14,145 nt of DNA, taken from NCBI GenBank assembly GCA_004552115.1, contig SFPH01000080.1, forward strand, positions 1 to 14,145, in the 5' to 3' direction. A model generated the notes under the pieces. That model ran no database searches. It saw nothing but the letters and a program-made list of their open reading frames with translations, and was not told the origin of the DNA. Source of the DNA: Bacteroidales bacterium. Lineage in GTDB: Bacteria > Bacteroidota > Bacteroidia > Bacteroidales > UBA932. The translations under genes were made by a program, and so were the position numbers. Positions 6,368 to 14,145 of the stretch are shown here, piece after piece; within the stretch, counting starts at the first letter, position 1, and every line of letters begins with the position of its first letter.

Positions 6368-8686
6368 TCAGGATTTCCTTCTCCTGAAGCCTTTCTTTGA
6401 AGGTTCCGAAGAGGAGATTATTTCCTTGCATCTTTCCTCGGTGAGAGTGGCGGCGTCGGTCCCTTTGGGAATCTTGAAATTCTTGCCGTCATGCTTGATG
6501 TAAGGGCCGTATCTTCCGTTGATGACCTGGATGTCACTTTCCTTGAATTCAAGCAGGGGGGTGTTCGCAGACGCCTTGTTGCCAATGCTGTCTATCAATG
6601 AGATACACTCCTCTAGGGTTACGGTCAACGGATCTTTCCCCCTTGGAAGCGAGGTGTTCTTGTCACCATACTTGAGGTAAGGGCCGAATTTGCCCTTGGT
6701 GGCTATGATGTCAATGCCGTTGTAGCTGCCGACCTTTCTCGGAAGGAGGAAAAGCCTGAGGGCTTCCTCCAGGGTTATGCTCTCTATCAGCTGGCCCGGG
6801 GCAAGATGGGCGAACTGGCGGTTCTCGCCTTCACCTTTCTGAATGTAAGGTCCGTATTGTCCGAATTTGGCGACAATAGGCTGTCCGTCAGACGGATCCT
6901 TTCCGAGTTCCCTGCTTACCCTGCTTCCGTATTCCCTGCTTTCCAGTACATCCTCCACCTTCTTGTGGAAAGGTGCGTAGAATTCCGCTATGAGCTTGTT
7001 CCACCGGAGCTGTCCCTTGGCTACCTTGTCGAAATCATTCTCAACATTGGCCGTGAAATCGTAGTCCATTATGTTGCCGAAGTTCTTCACGAGGTAGTCG
7101 GTCACTATCATTCCGATTTCCTGCGGAAGAAGCTTCCCCTTTTCTGCGCCGACCGGTTCCGCCTTCATGCTTTCGGTTATGATGCCGTTCTTCATCGACA
7201 GGCAGGTCACAGGTATCTTTTCTCCCTCCTTGTCTCCTTTCACGATATAGCCCCGGCCGGTCGTGAGGGTGGATATGATGGTTCCGTATGTGGCCGGACG
7301 GCCGATTCCGAGTTCTTCAAGCTTCTTTACGAGGGATGCCTCCGAATATCTCGGAGGAGGGGTTGTGAACTTGCCGGAGGATGAGAATGACTGAGGAATC
7401 ATCCTGTCTCCGACATTGAGGGCCGGGAGAATGACCTCCTGCTCGTCCTGCTGGTCATCGTAGCTTTCCATATAGACCTTCAGGAAGCCGTCAAATACTA
7501 TCTGGGTGGCCTGAACGGCGAATTTCTCCTCTCGTCTGTCATTGACAATCCTTATGTTCGTGTTCAGCAGAGAGGCGTCGGCCATCTGGGATGCGATGGT
7601 GCGTTTCCAGATGAGATTGTAAAGCTTCTGCTCCTGAGGGGTGCCTTCGATGGAGGTGTTGCCGATGTATGTAGGCCTGATCGCCTCGTGCGCCTCCTGT
7701 GCTCCCTTGGACGTGGTGCGGTACTGCCTTGTCTTGGAATAGTTCTCTCCGAAATTCTTCACGATGTAGTCCCGGGATGCTCCCAGGGCGAGCTTCGAGA
7801 GGTTTGTGGAGTCGGTTCTCATATAGGTGATGAGACCCTTCTCGTACAGGCTCTGAGCCACTCTCATCGTGGTGTTGACAGGGAAGTGCAGCTTTCTGGC
7901 CGCCTCCTGCTGCATCGTGGATGTGGTGAACGGGGCTGCCGGGCATCTTGTGGCTGCCTTCTTGTCGATACTGCCCACCCTGAATTCGGCTCCGGCACAG
8001 TCCTCGAGGAACTTCCTGGCCTCGTCAACTGTCCTGAACCTGGTCCCCAGTGTGGCATTGACCTTCACATTCCCTCCTTCGGGAGTGAAGACTGCGTCCG
8101 TCTTGTAGTAGGCTTCCCGGTTGAAGGCCATGATTTCCCTCTCCCTGTCCACTACAAGCCTCAGGGCCACGCTCTGCACCCTTCCCGCCGAGAGCTTCGG
8201 CTGAATCTTTCTCCAGAGGATAGGAGACACCTCGAAACCTACCAGCCTGTCCAGAACCCTTCTGGCCTGCTGGGCATCGACGAGGTCCATGTTGATCTCC
8301 CTCGGGTTCTTGACGGCGTTGAGGATGGCCTCTTCGGTAATTTCGTGGAAGACAATCCTTTTTGTATCCTTGTCCTTGAGTCCGAGAACTTCGTAGAGAT
8401 GCCAGGATATCGCCTCTCCTTCCCGGTCTTCATCGGATGCAAGCCATACCGTCTTGACCTCTCCCACAAGTTTCTTCAGTTCGGCGACAACCTTTTTCTT
8501 GTCAGCCGGAATGACGTACTCGGGCGTGAACCCGTGTTCGATATCCACGCTCAATTTCTTGTCCTGAAGGTCCCTGATGTGTCCTATGCTTGATTTTACG
8601 ATATAGTCCTTTCCCAGAAATTTCTGAAGCTTGCCGATTTTTCCCGGCGACTCCACAATCACAAGATTCCCCTCCATTTGTTTCAT
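6368..8686 (-). CDS. topA: DNA topoisomerase I (type IA)
   Basis: TopA relaxes negatively supercoiled DNA by a 5'-phosphotyrosine single-strand break. The 772-residue product opens with the TOPRIM domain: IVESPGKIGKLQKFLG with catalytic E12, and the metal-binding D85-E-D87-R-E89. The type IA core follows, with SAGRVQSVALRLV at 166-178 and the active-site tyrosine Y288 in LITYMRTDSTN; R290 is the conserved partner. GIGRPATYGTII (460-471) is another family block. The C-terminus carries no four-cysteine zinc fingers. Instead three Gly/aromatic repeats appear, around FGQYGPYI (608-615), KFGPYLKYG (666-674) and RYGPYIKHDGK (725-735), followed by a basic tail ending RRRKS. This zinc-less, repeat-bearing C-terminus is common outside Proteobacteria. 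A second ATG at codon 4 (8677) is an alternative start. The gene stands upstream of lrp on the same strand with a 151-bp gap. Confidence 0.97.
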   Translation of the reverse strand: MKQMEGNLVIVESPGKIGKLQKFLGKDYIVKSSIGHIRDLQDKKLSVDIEHGFTPEYVIPADKKKVVAELKKLVGEVKTVWLASDEDREGEAISWHLYEVLGLKDKDTKRIVFHEITEEAILNAVKNPREINMDLVDAQQARRVLDRLVGFEVSPILWRKIQPKLSAGRVQSVALRLVVDREREIMAFNREAYYKTDAVFTPEGGNVKVNATLGTRFRTVDEARKFLEDCAGAEFRVGSIDKKAATRCPAAPFTTSTMQQEAARKLHFPVNTTMRVAQSLYEKGLITYMRTDSTNLSKLALGASRDYIVKNFGENYSKTRQYRTTSKGAQEAHEAIRPTYIGNTSIEGTPQEQKLYNLIWKRTIASQMADASLLNTNIRIVNDRREEKFAVQATQIVFDGFLKVYMESYDDQQDEQEVILPALNVGDRMIPQSFSSSGKFTTPPPRYSEASLVKKLEELGIGRPATYGTIISTLTTGRGYIVKGDKEGEKIPVTCLSMKNGIITESMKAEPVGAEKGKLLPQEIGMIVTDYLVKNFGNIMDYDFTANVENDFDKVAKGQLRWNKLIAEFYAPFHKKVEDVLESREYGSRVSRELGKDPSDGQPIVAKFGQYGPYIQKGEGENRQFAHLAPGQLIESITLEEALRLFLLPRKVGSYNGIDIIATKGKFGPYLKYGDKNTSLPRGKDPLTVTLEECISLIDSIGNKASANTPLLEFKESDIQVINGRYGPYIKHDGKNFKIPKGTDAATLTEERCKEIISSSEPSKKGFRRRKS

Positions 8687-8703
8687 TTTTTTGAATTAGG
8701 ATG

Positions 8704-8736
8704 CAAAGTAAAACACAAATGAGGCTAATTTCCAAA
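8704..8736 (-). promoter_or_regulatory. Candidate promoter for topA
   Basis: On the minus strand TTACTTTG (8704-8711) resembles the -7 box TAnnTTTG, with one base out of register, and a TTTG (8733-8736) lies 21 bp upstream, the expected -33 spacing. It is 18 bp before the topA ATG, predicting a very short leader. Confidence 0.45.
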
Positions 8737-8745
8737 TTTTCTATG

Positions 8746-8753
8746 TATTTTTG
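8746..8753 (+). promoter_or_regulatory. Candidate -7 box for the mrcA-ddl-prmC operon
   Basis: TATTTTTG matches TAnnTTTG, 50 bp before the mrcA ATG, predicting a leader of about 40-45 nt. No TTTG is seen 19-21 bp upstream. Confidence 0.45.
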
Positions 8754-8803
8754 TCATCCTTAAACACGAAAACCGGAGAAATCCGCTATAATATTGATAG
8801 AAA

Positions 8804-11068
8804 ATGACAGACATTACAAGAAAGAAGATCGTCAAATGGTTCTGGATCATCATCTCAGCTCCGGTGCTGCTCCTCCTTGCAATGATTCTCCTCGTGTGGG
8901 CATTCGCCGACATTCCTTCGTTCGAGGAACTCGTATCCTACGACGAACTTTCGCCATATCTTGTGCAGGCGGCGGTGGCAACCGAGGACAGAAGGTTCTA
9001 CAACCATTCCGGCATTGATTTCCAGAGTCTCGGAAGGGTGCTCGTGAAGACATTGCTCCTCAGCGATTCCAGCCAGGGAGGCGGAAGCACCATCACCCAG
9101 CAGCTTGCGAAGACATTGTATCCCAGGGCAGACGTAAGCAGCAGAATCCCCGGCGTATCCAAGGTCAAGCTGGTGATTATCAAGCTGAAAGAATGGATAA
9201 CCGCCGTCAAGCTCGAGCGTGACTACACCAAGGAGGAGATCATGGACATGTATCTCAATGCCATCTTCTTCGGCAGCAATGCCTATGGCGTAAGGGCCGC
9301 ATCGCAGACCTTCTTCGCGAAGGAGCCGGCCGACCTCACCGTGGAGGAGAGCGCCACTCTCGTGGGAATGGTCAACAAGCCTACCAGGTACAATCCTGCC
9401 CTGAATCCTGACAAGGCCCTGGTCCGCCGCAATTTCGTTATAGGACAGATGGAGAAGGCTGGATACCTCACGAAGGCGGAGAGGGACTCGATCCAGCAGA
9501 TACCTATCACTATAGATTATCAGGTACAGGACCACAATGCAGGTCTGGCGCCGTATTTCAGGGACATGCTCAGGCGCGTGATGAATGCGGACGAGCCGCA
9601 GCGTTCAAAATATGCCTACAGGGAGGACTATGCTGCAGACTCGGTTCTCTGGGCTGACGATCCGCTTTACGGATGGCTGAACAAGAACCGCAAGCCGGAC
9701 GGAACCCGGTACAACCTGGACAAGGACGGCCTCAGGATCTATACGACCATCAGCGCAAAGATGCAGAAATACGCCGAGCAGGCAGTCGCCGAGCATCTCG
9801 GAAAGGATCTGCAGAAGAGTTTCGAGCGCGATCTCAAGTACAAGACCAACAAGCCTTTCTCCAATGATGTCGAGAAATCCACCCGGGATCTGGTGATGAA
9901 GCAGGCCCGCAGGTGGAGCGACCGCTACAGAATGATGAAGAAGGAGGGCAGGAGCGAGGCGGAAATCCTGAAGAGTTTCTCCGTGCCTGTCAACATGAGG
10001 GTTTTCTCCTGGAACAGGAAAGGCTATGCGGACACCACGATGACGCCTGACGACTCCATCAGATACTACAAGTCAATCCTCAGGGCCGGCTTCATGGCAA
10101 TCGAGCCTGTCACAGGCCACATCAAGGCCTATGTCGGAGGTCCGAACTACAGATATTTCAAATATGACAATGTCCGCCAGGGCAAGCGTCAGGTGGGCTC
10201 CACGGTCAAGCCTTTCCTCTACACATTGGCGATGCAGTCCGGAATGACTCCATGCACCAAGGTGGTCAATGTCCCTCAGACATTCATAGTAGGCGAGGAC
10301 GAGTGGACTCCGAGAAGTACCGACAAGGATATCTGGATCGGTCAGACAGTAACTCTCAAGTGGGGTCTCACCCACAGTTCGAACAACATCTCCGCCTATC
10401 TGATGAAGCAGCTCGGACCCGAGCCGATGGCTGACATGATGCGGACTATGGGCATCCAGAGCCACGTGGACGCCGTGCCTTCGCTCTGCGTGGGTCCTGC
10501 CGACCTTTCATTGTACGAGATGGTTTCCGCATACAACACATTCCCGTCCAAGGGCGTGTATGTCACCCCTCAGTTCGTGACCAGGATCGAGGACAATATG
10601 GGCAATGTGCTCGGCGAGTTCACCAACCGCCGCAAGGAGGCCATCAGCGAGCAGACTGCCTACCTCATGGTGAATCTTATGGAAGGCGTGATAAATAACG
10701 GTACGGGAGCAAGACTGAGGGCTAAATACGGTCTCAAGGGTGAAATCGCCGGCAAGACCGGAACCACCAATGACAATGCCGACGGATGGTTCATAGGATA
10801 TACCCCGACTATTACCGCAGGCATATGGGTGGGAGCTGAGGACAGACAGGTCCATTTCCAGTCTCTCGCATTGGGAAGCGGTTCCAACATGGCCCTCCCG
10901 ATATGGGGATTATTCATGAAGAAAGTCCTTGCCGACGGCACTCTCGGCATTTCCGAGTCCGACCGCTTCGTGGCACCTGCCGGAATGACGGTTGACCTGA
11001 GCTGCAGCGGAGGAGACGAGGATACCAACGCCGGGGCAGGGAGCGAGACGGATTATTATTTTGATTGA
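8804..11068 (+). CDS. mrcA: Penicillin-binding protein 1A, bifunctional glycosyltransferase/transpeptidase
   Basis: This class A PBP both polymerises lipid II and crosslinks stem peptides, anchored in the inner membrane. It has 754 residues. A basic N-terminus (TRKKIVKWFW) is followed by one membrane helix (about 12-35). The GT51 glycosyltransferase domain (about 50-235) shows catalytic E61 in ATEDRRFYNHSGID, GGGSTITQQLAK at 92-103, KEWITAVKLERDYTKEEIMDMYLN (129-152) and FGSNAYGVRAAS. A linker of about 170 residues with a charged segment (330-395) leads to the transpeptidase domain. Its motifs are S466-T-V-K469, S525-S-N527 and K651-T-G653. The C-terminal tail (about 735-754) is acidic and Gly/Ser-rich. 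It heads an operon with ddl (4-bp gap) and prmC. PBP1C-type proteins are the main alternative, but the full set of class A motifs favours PBP1A. Confidence 0.95.
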   Translation: MTDITRKKIVKWFWIIISAPVLLLLAMILLVWAFADIPSFEELVSYDELSPYLVQAAVATEDRRFYNHSGIDFQSLGRVLVKTLLLSDSSQGGGSTITQQLAKTLYPRADVSSRIPGVSKVKLVIIKLKEWITAVKLERDYTKEEIMDMYLNAIFFGSNAYGVRAASQTFFAKEPADLTVEESATLVGMVNKPTRYNPALNPDKALVRRNFVIGQMEKAGYLTKAERDSIQQIPITIDYQVQDHNAGLAPYFRDMLRRVMNADEPQRSKYAYREDYAADSVLWADDPLYGWLNKNRKPDGTRYNLDKDGLRIYTTISAKMQKYAEQAVAEHLGKDLQKSFERDLKYKTNKPFSNDVEKSTRDLVMKQARRWSDRYRMMKKEGRSEAEILKSFSVPVNMRVFSWNRKGYADTTMTPDDSIRYYKSILRAGFMAIEPVTGHIKAYVGGPNYRYFKYDNVRQGKRQVGSTVKPFLYTLAMQSGMTPCTKVVNVPQTFIVGEDEWTPRSTDKDIWIGQTVTLKWGLTHSSNNISAYLMKQLGPEPMADMMRTMGIQSHVDAVPSLCVGPADLSLYEMVSAYNTFPSKGVYVTPQFVTRIEDNMGNVLGEFTNRRKEAISEQTAYLMVNLMEGVINNGTGARLRAKYGLKGEIAGKTGTTNDNADGWFIGYTPTITAGIWVGAEDRQVHFQSLALGSGSNMALPIWGLFMKKVLADGTLGISESDRFVAPAGMTVDLSCSGGDEDTNAGAGSETDYYFD

Positions 11069-11072
11069 CAAT

Positions 11073-12089
11073 ATGGCAAAGATTGAGACCATAGCAGTGG
11101 TTTATGGCAGCGATTCTTCCGAATGGGAGGTCGCCTGCAGAAGCGGGGAGTTCACCGCCTCCCGCATTGACGAAGGATGTTACAATGTGTATGAGATTTT
11201 CGCCCGTTTCGGGAAATGGAGTCTCGTGGCCTATCGCAACAAGGATTCGATGCGTGTGACATTTCCTGAGGAAGCCCGCCCGGAAATCGACAAGAACGAT
11301 TTTTCCGTCACGGTCTATGGGGAGAAGATCAAGTTTGACTACGTTTATATAATGCAGCACGGAGCCCCGGGCGAGAACGGTCTTCTCCAGGGCTATTTCG
11401 AGATGCTCGGCATTCCCCACAGCGGGTGCAGCGCCTTCGTGTCTGCAGTTGCTTTCGACAAATATTCCTGCAAGAGCTATCTCCGTGGCGTGGACTACGT
11501 CAAGTTCGCCCCTGATGCATTTATCCGCAAGGGGATGGACGTGGAAGGGTTCTCCGCCCGCGTGGCTGCCGAACTCGGATTCCCGGTGTTCGTGAAACCG
11601 ACAGACGGAGGCAGCAGTTTCGGCATTTCCAAGGTTAAGGATGCCGCTTCACTGCCGTCCGCAATCAATTATGCATTTTCGGAGGGCCCTGCCGTAATCG
11701 TGGAGAAAGGCATTGAGGGCAAGGAGCTTACCTGCGCCGCCTACAGGGACGGGGACAAGGTCAGGGCGCTCCCCGTCATCCAGATTGTGACCGGGAACGA
11801 ATACTTTGATTACGATGCGAAGTACAATGGCCACAGCCAGGAACTCTGTCCGGCTCCTATTCCTGAAAGCGAGTCTGGACTGATCCAGGACATCACCTGC
11901 CGGCTTTATGAGCATCTCGGATGCTCGGGAGTCGTCAGGATGGACTACATTTCCGCGGATGACGGAGTTTACTTCCTGGAAGTCAATACCATTCCGGGAA
12001 TGACCAGCGCATCGCTGGTCCCGAAGATGGTTCGTGCCGCAGGTCTGGACATGACATCCTTCCTCTCCACGCTCATCAGTAATTCATAG
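11073..12089 (+). CDS. ddl: D-alanine--D-alanine ligase
   Basis: Ddl joins two D-alanines using ATP, making the dipeptide that MurF adds to UDP-MurNAc-tripeptide. I chose the ATG at 11073 (338 residues), 4 bp after mrcA, over an in-frame TTG at 11061 that overlaps mrcA. The N-terminal domain has IAVVYGSDSSEWEVACRSG with E17 at the first D-Ala position, and QHGAPGENGLLQGYFEMLGIPHSG (95-118). The ATP-grasp domain has FVKPTDGGSSFGISKV (173-188), EKGIEGKELT (211-220), and Mg-binding D291, E303 and N305 in EVNTIPGMTS. Y251 in DAKY corresponds to the omega-loop tyrosine (Y216 in E. coli DdlB) whose replacement by Phe favours D-Ala-D-Lac, so normal D-Ala-D-Ala specificity is predicted. Cotranscribed with mrcA and prmC. 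Confidence 0.95.
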   Translation: MAKIETIAVVYGSDSSEWEVACRSGEFTASRIDEGCYNVYEIFARFGKWSLVAYRNKDSMRVTFPEEARPEIDKNDFSVTVYGEKIKFDYVYIMQHGAPGENGLLQGYFEMLGIPHSGCSAFVSAVAFDKYSCKSYLRGVDYVKFAPDAFIRKGMDVEGFSARVAAELGFPVFVKPTDGGSSFGISKVKDAASLPSAINYAFSEGPAVIVEKGIEGKELTCAAYRDGDKVRALPVIQIVTGNEYFDYDAKYNGHSQELCPAPIPESESGLIQDITCRLYEHLGCSGVVRMDYISADDGVYFLEVNTIPGMTSASLVPKMVRAAGLDMTSFLSTLISNS

Positions 12090-12094
12090 CCGGC

Positions 12095-12997
12095 ATGCTT
12101 CTGTCTGACTTCATCAGGGAGGGAATTTCCTCCCTCCGCATGCTGTATCCTGAGAATGAGGCAAGAAACATTGTACTGATTCTTTGCGGGAGCATTATCG
12201 GGACAAAGAGCTATACGCACATTGTGGAGCCCAGGACAGAGGTTCCGGAGGCTGCAATGGGAAGACTGCGGGACGCTCTTGCCAGGCTGTCAGGGGGAGA
12301 ACCTCTGCAATACGTCACTGGCAAGGCCGAATTCTACGGCCGCAGTTTCAATGTCAGCCCGGCCGTCCTGATACCGCGTCCTGAAACCGAACTGCTCTGC
12401 CGTGAAGCTGTCGCTCATGCGATCAGGCTGATCCGCATGCGGTTTCCTTTCGGGAAGAATGCCGAGCCTGTAAGGGTGCTGGACCTGTGCACAGGCTCCG
12501 GATGCATAGCCTGGACTCTGGCCCTGTCGGCTCCGGGATGCATTGTGACCGGGGTTGACATATCGGAAGAGGCCTTGAGGATGGCTGCGGGACAGGACTT
12601 CACTCCTGAACTCAAAACAGGGAGTGCCCGCCGTCCGGATTTCGTCAAGGCGGACATTCTCAATGACAGCCCTGAACTTGGAAAGTTCGATATCGTGCTG
12701 AGCAACCCTCCGTACATAATGGAGTCGGAGAAGAAGGATATGAGGGTCAATGTTCTGGACCATGAGCCGGGAATCGCCCTTTTCGTGCCGGATGACGACC
12801 CTCTGGTCTTCTACCGGGCTGTTGCATGCTGGAGCAGGCGATGTCTCCTCCCCGGCGGGATGGGGATGGCCGAAATCAATGAGAGGCTGGGACGGGAAAC
12901 CTCGGAGCTTTTCCGTGAGGCTGGCTTCAGCGACGTATCCGTGGTGAAGGATCTGAACGACAGGAACCGTTTTGTCATCTACCGGCTGGCTTCATAG
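12095..12997 (+). CDS. prmC: Peptide chain release factor N5-glutamine methyltransferase
   Basis: PrmC (HemK) methylates the glutamine of the GGQ motif in release factors 1 and 2 using S-adenosylmethionine, raising termination efficiency. The 300-residue product has the helical N-terminal release-factor-binding domain, including GGEPLQYVTGKAEFYGRSF (67-85) and IPRPETELL (93-101). A Rossmann methyltransferase domain follows, with motif I VLDLCTGSGCIAW (128-140), GVDISEEAL (153-161) and the catalytic NPPYI at 204-208, which is diagnostic for glutamine/adenine N-methyltransferases. The DHEPGIALF block (222-230) is also typical. It starts 5 bp after ddl and is the last gene of the operon; a strong terminator lies about 60 bp past its stop. 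Its link to wall genes is probably positional only. HemK paralogues such as PrmB are less likely given the N-terminal motifs. Confidence 0.95.
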   Translation: MLLSDFIREGISSLRMLYPENEARNIVLILCGSIIGTKSYTHIVEPRTEVPEAAMGRLRDALARLSGGEPLQYVTGKAEFYGRSFNVSPAVLIPRPETELLCREAVAHAIRLIRMRFPFGKNAEPVRVLDLCTGSGCIAWTLALSAPGCIVTGVDISEEALRMAAGQDFTPELKTGSARRPDFVKADILNDSPELGKFDIVLSNPPYIMESEKKDMRVNVLDHEPGIALFVPDDDPLVFYRAVACWSRRCLLPGGMGMAEINERLGRETSELFREAGFSDVSVVKDLNDRNRFVIYRLAS

Positions 12998-13030
12998 CGG
13001 AGCCGGGACCTCATTTATGTCATTTCTCCA

Positions 13031-13050
13031 GTTTTTCAGACAGGAAAAAC
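13031..13050 (+). other. Perfect 7-bp inverted repeat just before the prmC terminator
   Basis: GTTTTTC (13031-13037) and GAAAAAC (13044-13050) can form a hairpin with a 6-nt loop. It sits 4 bp before the terminator stem. The GAAAAACC arm is also complementary to GGTTTTTTC (13074-13082, one base bulged) at the end of the terminator, so two alternative folds are possible. Confidence 0.45.
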
Positions 13051-13054
13051 CGTG

Positions 13055-13081
13055 ACCTGCGCCCTCCTGTGCAGGTTTTTT
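13055..13081 (+). terminator. Rho-independent terminator of the mrcA-ddl-prmC operon
   Basis: ACCTGCGC (13055-13062) pairs with GTGCAGGT (13069-13076), an 8-bp stem with one G-U pair and a 6-nt loop CCTCCT. It leads into six T residues (13076-13081). It lies about 60 bp after the prmC stop with nothing coding between, so it is the likely end of the operon. The A-run on the left side (13045-13049) could give some activity on the opposite strand too. Confidence 0.8.
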
Positions 13082-13098
13082 CATTTTATCCGTTTTCA

Positions 13099-13131
13099 TT
13101 TTCCGAATGCGGATAAATCTTCGTCACTTTG
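13099..13131 (+). promoter_or_regulatory. Weak candidate promoter for the lipoprotein gene
   Basis: TCACTTTG (13124-13131) differs from TAnnTTTG by one base, and a T-rich TTTT (13099-13102) lies 21 bp upstream near the -33 spacing. It falls after the prmC terminator and about 50 bp before the likely lipoprotein start, the right place for a separate transcription unit. Confidence 0.35.
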
Positions 13132-13180
13132 CATTGCGGCTCCGGAGTGCCCCGGGACCGGTAAAACAATGGTTGATATG

Positions 13181-14145
13181 ATGAGGAAAATTGATGTCTT
13201 TATGAAAACGGCGCTTGCCGCCGGGCTGTCGCTGATGGCGGGATGTGAGTATGTGGACCATACCGGAGAGAAGGGTTATCCTGCCGATACAGTGTCTATT
13301 GACAGCGTCGCAAGAATGCTGTCAGCCCTGCCTTTGGAACAAGACCACCTTATGGAAGTCCACCAGGCGGTTTCATCCTCTTCGGACAATGGCTATGACG
13401 AGGAATATACCATGAAGGATCTTTTTGAGTCTCCGGGCTCCGGGGTAGGGGATGACGAGGATGTGAAGTCAATGCGGACCAAAGCCTTTGCCCGACCGCT
13501 GAGGGATCTGATATGGGAATATGTATGCCCCACAAGGTCAGCAGGTTCCGGTGATCCAGATTTACTGGCCTTATTCTGAGAGATGGGACGGGGAGACTAT
13601 GCCTGTCATCACTTTCGACCCCGAGAACGGAGCTGAGGCAAACATCGGATACAGAATCGTGGAAACGCCGGGCGGAGGGAGGACCTGCGAGGTGGTGGAG
13701 GTGGATGAGGAAATGGCGGAAAACGTGCCTGTCTGGGTCGTCAACCGCAATGACGACAGCCGTTTCACTTCATTGGAGATGCTGCGCAGGAAAAATCCCG
13801 AGTGGGGTAGCGGCGGGGGGTCCATAGTGGTCGGAGCCCCGATGGGATTGTCTGCGCCGATGCCGGCATCTTCAAGGGTGAGGACCTTGGTAATCAAGGA
13901 CTTCATGATGAGGAGAAACTACGATTCCTGGTTTGCCGGGGCCTCTGAATTCTTCGTCAAATGCGGCAAGGTAGAGGACTTCACGGCATCCACCGAGGCT
14001 GAGCTGAAACTGTATGATCCCCAGATTTCCGACTTTATGGTGGTTGTGAGACGGAATCAGGTGTTGCAGCGGCTGCCTTTCAACGTCGTCCTGGTTCCCC
14101 CGTCATCCTCAGTCATCATGAAGGCAATGCTCTCATTCTGTTCAG
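13181..14145 (+). pseudogene. Exported lipoprotein gene with a frameshift, continuing past the window
   Basis: I do not recognise a function. The first part, read from ATG 13181 (13178 and 13202 are alternatives), has a lipoprotein signal: basic start MRKIDVFMK, hydrophobic core TALAAGLSL, and MAGC with the acceptor Cys at residue 22. Met at -3 is slightly unusual. Charged segments follow, with DSVARMLSALPLEQDHLMEV, SSSSDNGYDEEYTMKDLFE and ARPLRDLIWEYV. That frame stops at 13577-13579. A second frame, open from 13512 to the window end (about 211 codons), continues in the same style: VIQIYWPYSERWDGETMPVI, VPVWVVNRNDDSRFTSLEML and YDSWFAGASEFFVKCG. From memory, both halves resemble one family of secreted Bacteroidales proteins, so I read them as one gene broken by a +1-type shift between about 13511 and 13535. 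A sequencing error at GGG (13515-13517) or CCCC (13528-13531) would look the same. Confidence 0.65.

Noticed and set aside
7688..8593. A 301-codon open frame opposite topA, among other long antisense frames.
   Set aside because: It lies wholly within the conserved TopA catalytic core and shows no protein-family features.
8787..8792. A TATAAT sequence just before mrcA, resembling an E. coli -10 box.
   Set aside because: The nearest TTGTCA is about 30 bp upstream rather than 17, and Bacteroidota use a different promoter consensus.
11061..11072. A TTG start for ddl that would overlap mrcA and add four residues.
   Set aside because: The ATG at 11073 is in frame, fits the family N-terminus and gives a normal 4-bp gap.
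13078..13102. Two direct copies of TTTTCATTTT, 15 bp apart.
   Set aside because: They are short and low in complexity, and one is part of the terminator T-tract. There is no reason to think they act as sites.
13052..13180. A GTG start at 13052 that would extend the lipoprotein gene upstream.
   Set aside because: It begins inside the terminator stem and would place about 43 residues before a clear lipoprotein signal peptide.
1..14145. Searched for a defence system, mobile element, CRISPR array, riboswitch or tRNA.
   Set aside because: Nothing supports any of these. The genes are ordinary core genes in compact operons, and the gaps are too short and lack the structures expected.

Overview
The window looks like conserved chromosomal core from a member of the Bacteroidota, probably order Bacteroidales. 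The evidence is the fused mreB-mreC-mreD-mrdA-rodA order, the style of the encoded proteins, and AT-rich intergenic regions carrying TAnnTTTG boxes, the Bacteroidota -7 promoter element. The coding DNA is moderately GC-rich while the gaps are AT-rich. I cannot name a genus. There are no RNA genes, insertion sequences, CRISPR arrays or phage genes, and no stretch over about 300 bases lacks a gene.

Layout. From 4912 leftwards runs a tightly packed elongasome operon on the minus strand: mreB, mreC, mreD, mrdA (PBP2) and rodA, with junctions of 1 bp, 4 bp overlap, 1 bp and 3 bp. rodA is cut by the window edge. Divergent from mreB lies ispD (plus strand, MEP isoprenoid pathway). It converges on an lrp/AsnC-family regulator (minus), with only 2 bp between the stop codons. 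Upstream of lrp, on the same strand, is topA (DNA topoisomerase I). Divergent from topA is a second compact operon on the plus strand: mrcA (bifunctional PBP1a), ddl (D-Ala-D-Ala ligase) and prmC (release-factor glutamine methyltransferase). It ends at a clear hairpin-plus-T-run terminator at 13055-13081. The right edge holds an exported lipoprotein gene whose reading frame is broken near 13511-13535 and which runs off the window.

How the genes fit together. Most of the window serves cell-wall growth. IspD supports isoprenoid, hence undecaprenyl carrier, synthesis. Ddl makes the D-Ala-D-Ala end of the stem peptide. RodA and the PBP1a glycosyltransferase domain polymerise glycan, PBP2 and the PBP1a transpeptidase domain crosslink it, and MreBCD organises the sidewall machine. 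topA, lrp and prmC are housekeeping genes that happen to be interleaved.

I found no convincing undescribed system. The points most worth a second look are the frameshifted lipoprotein gene, the overlapping back-to-back promoters between mreB and ispD, a pair of similar dyads about three helical turns apart upstream of lrp, and the alternative RNA pairings downstream of prmC.
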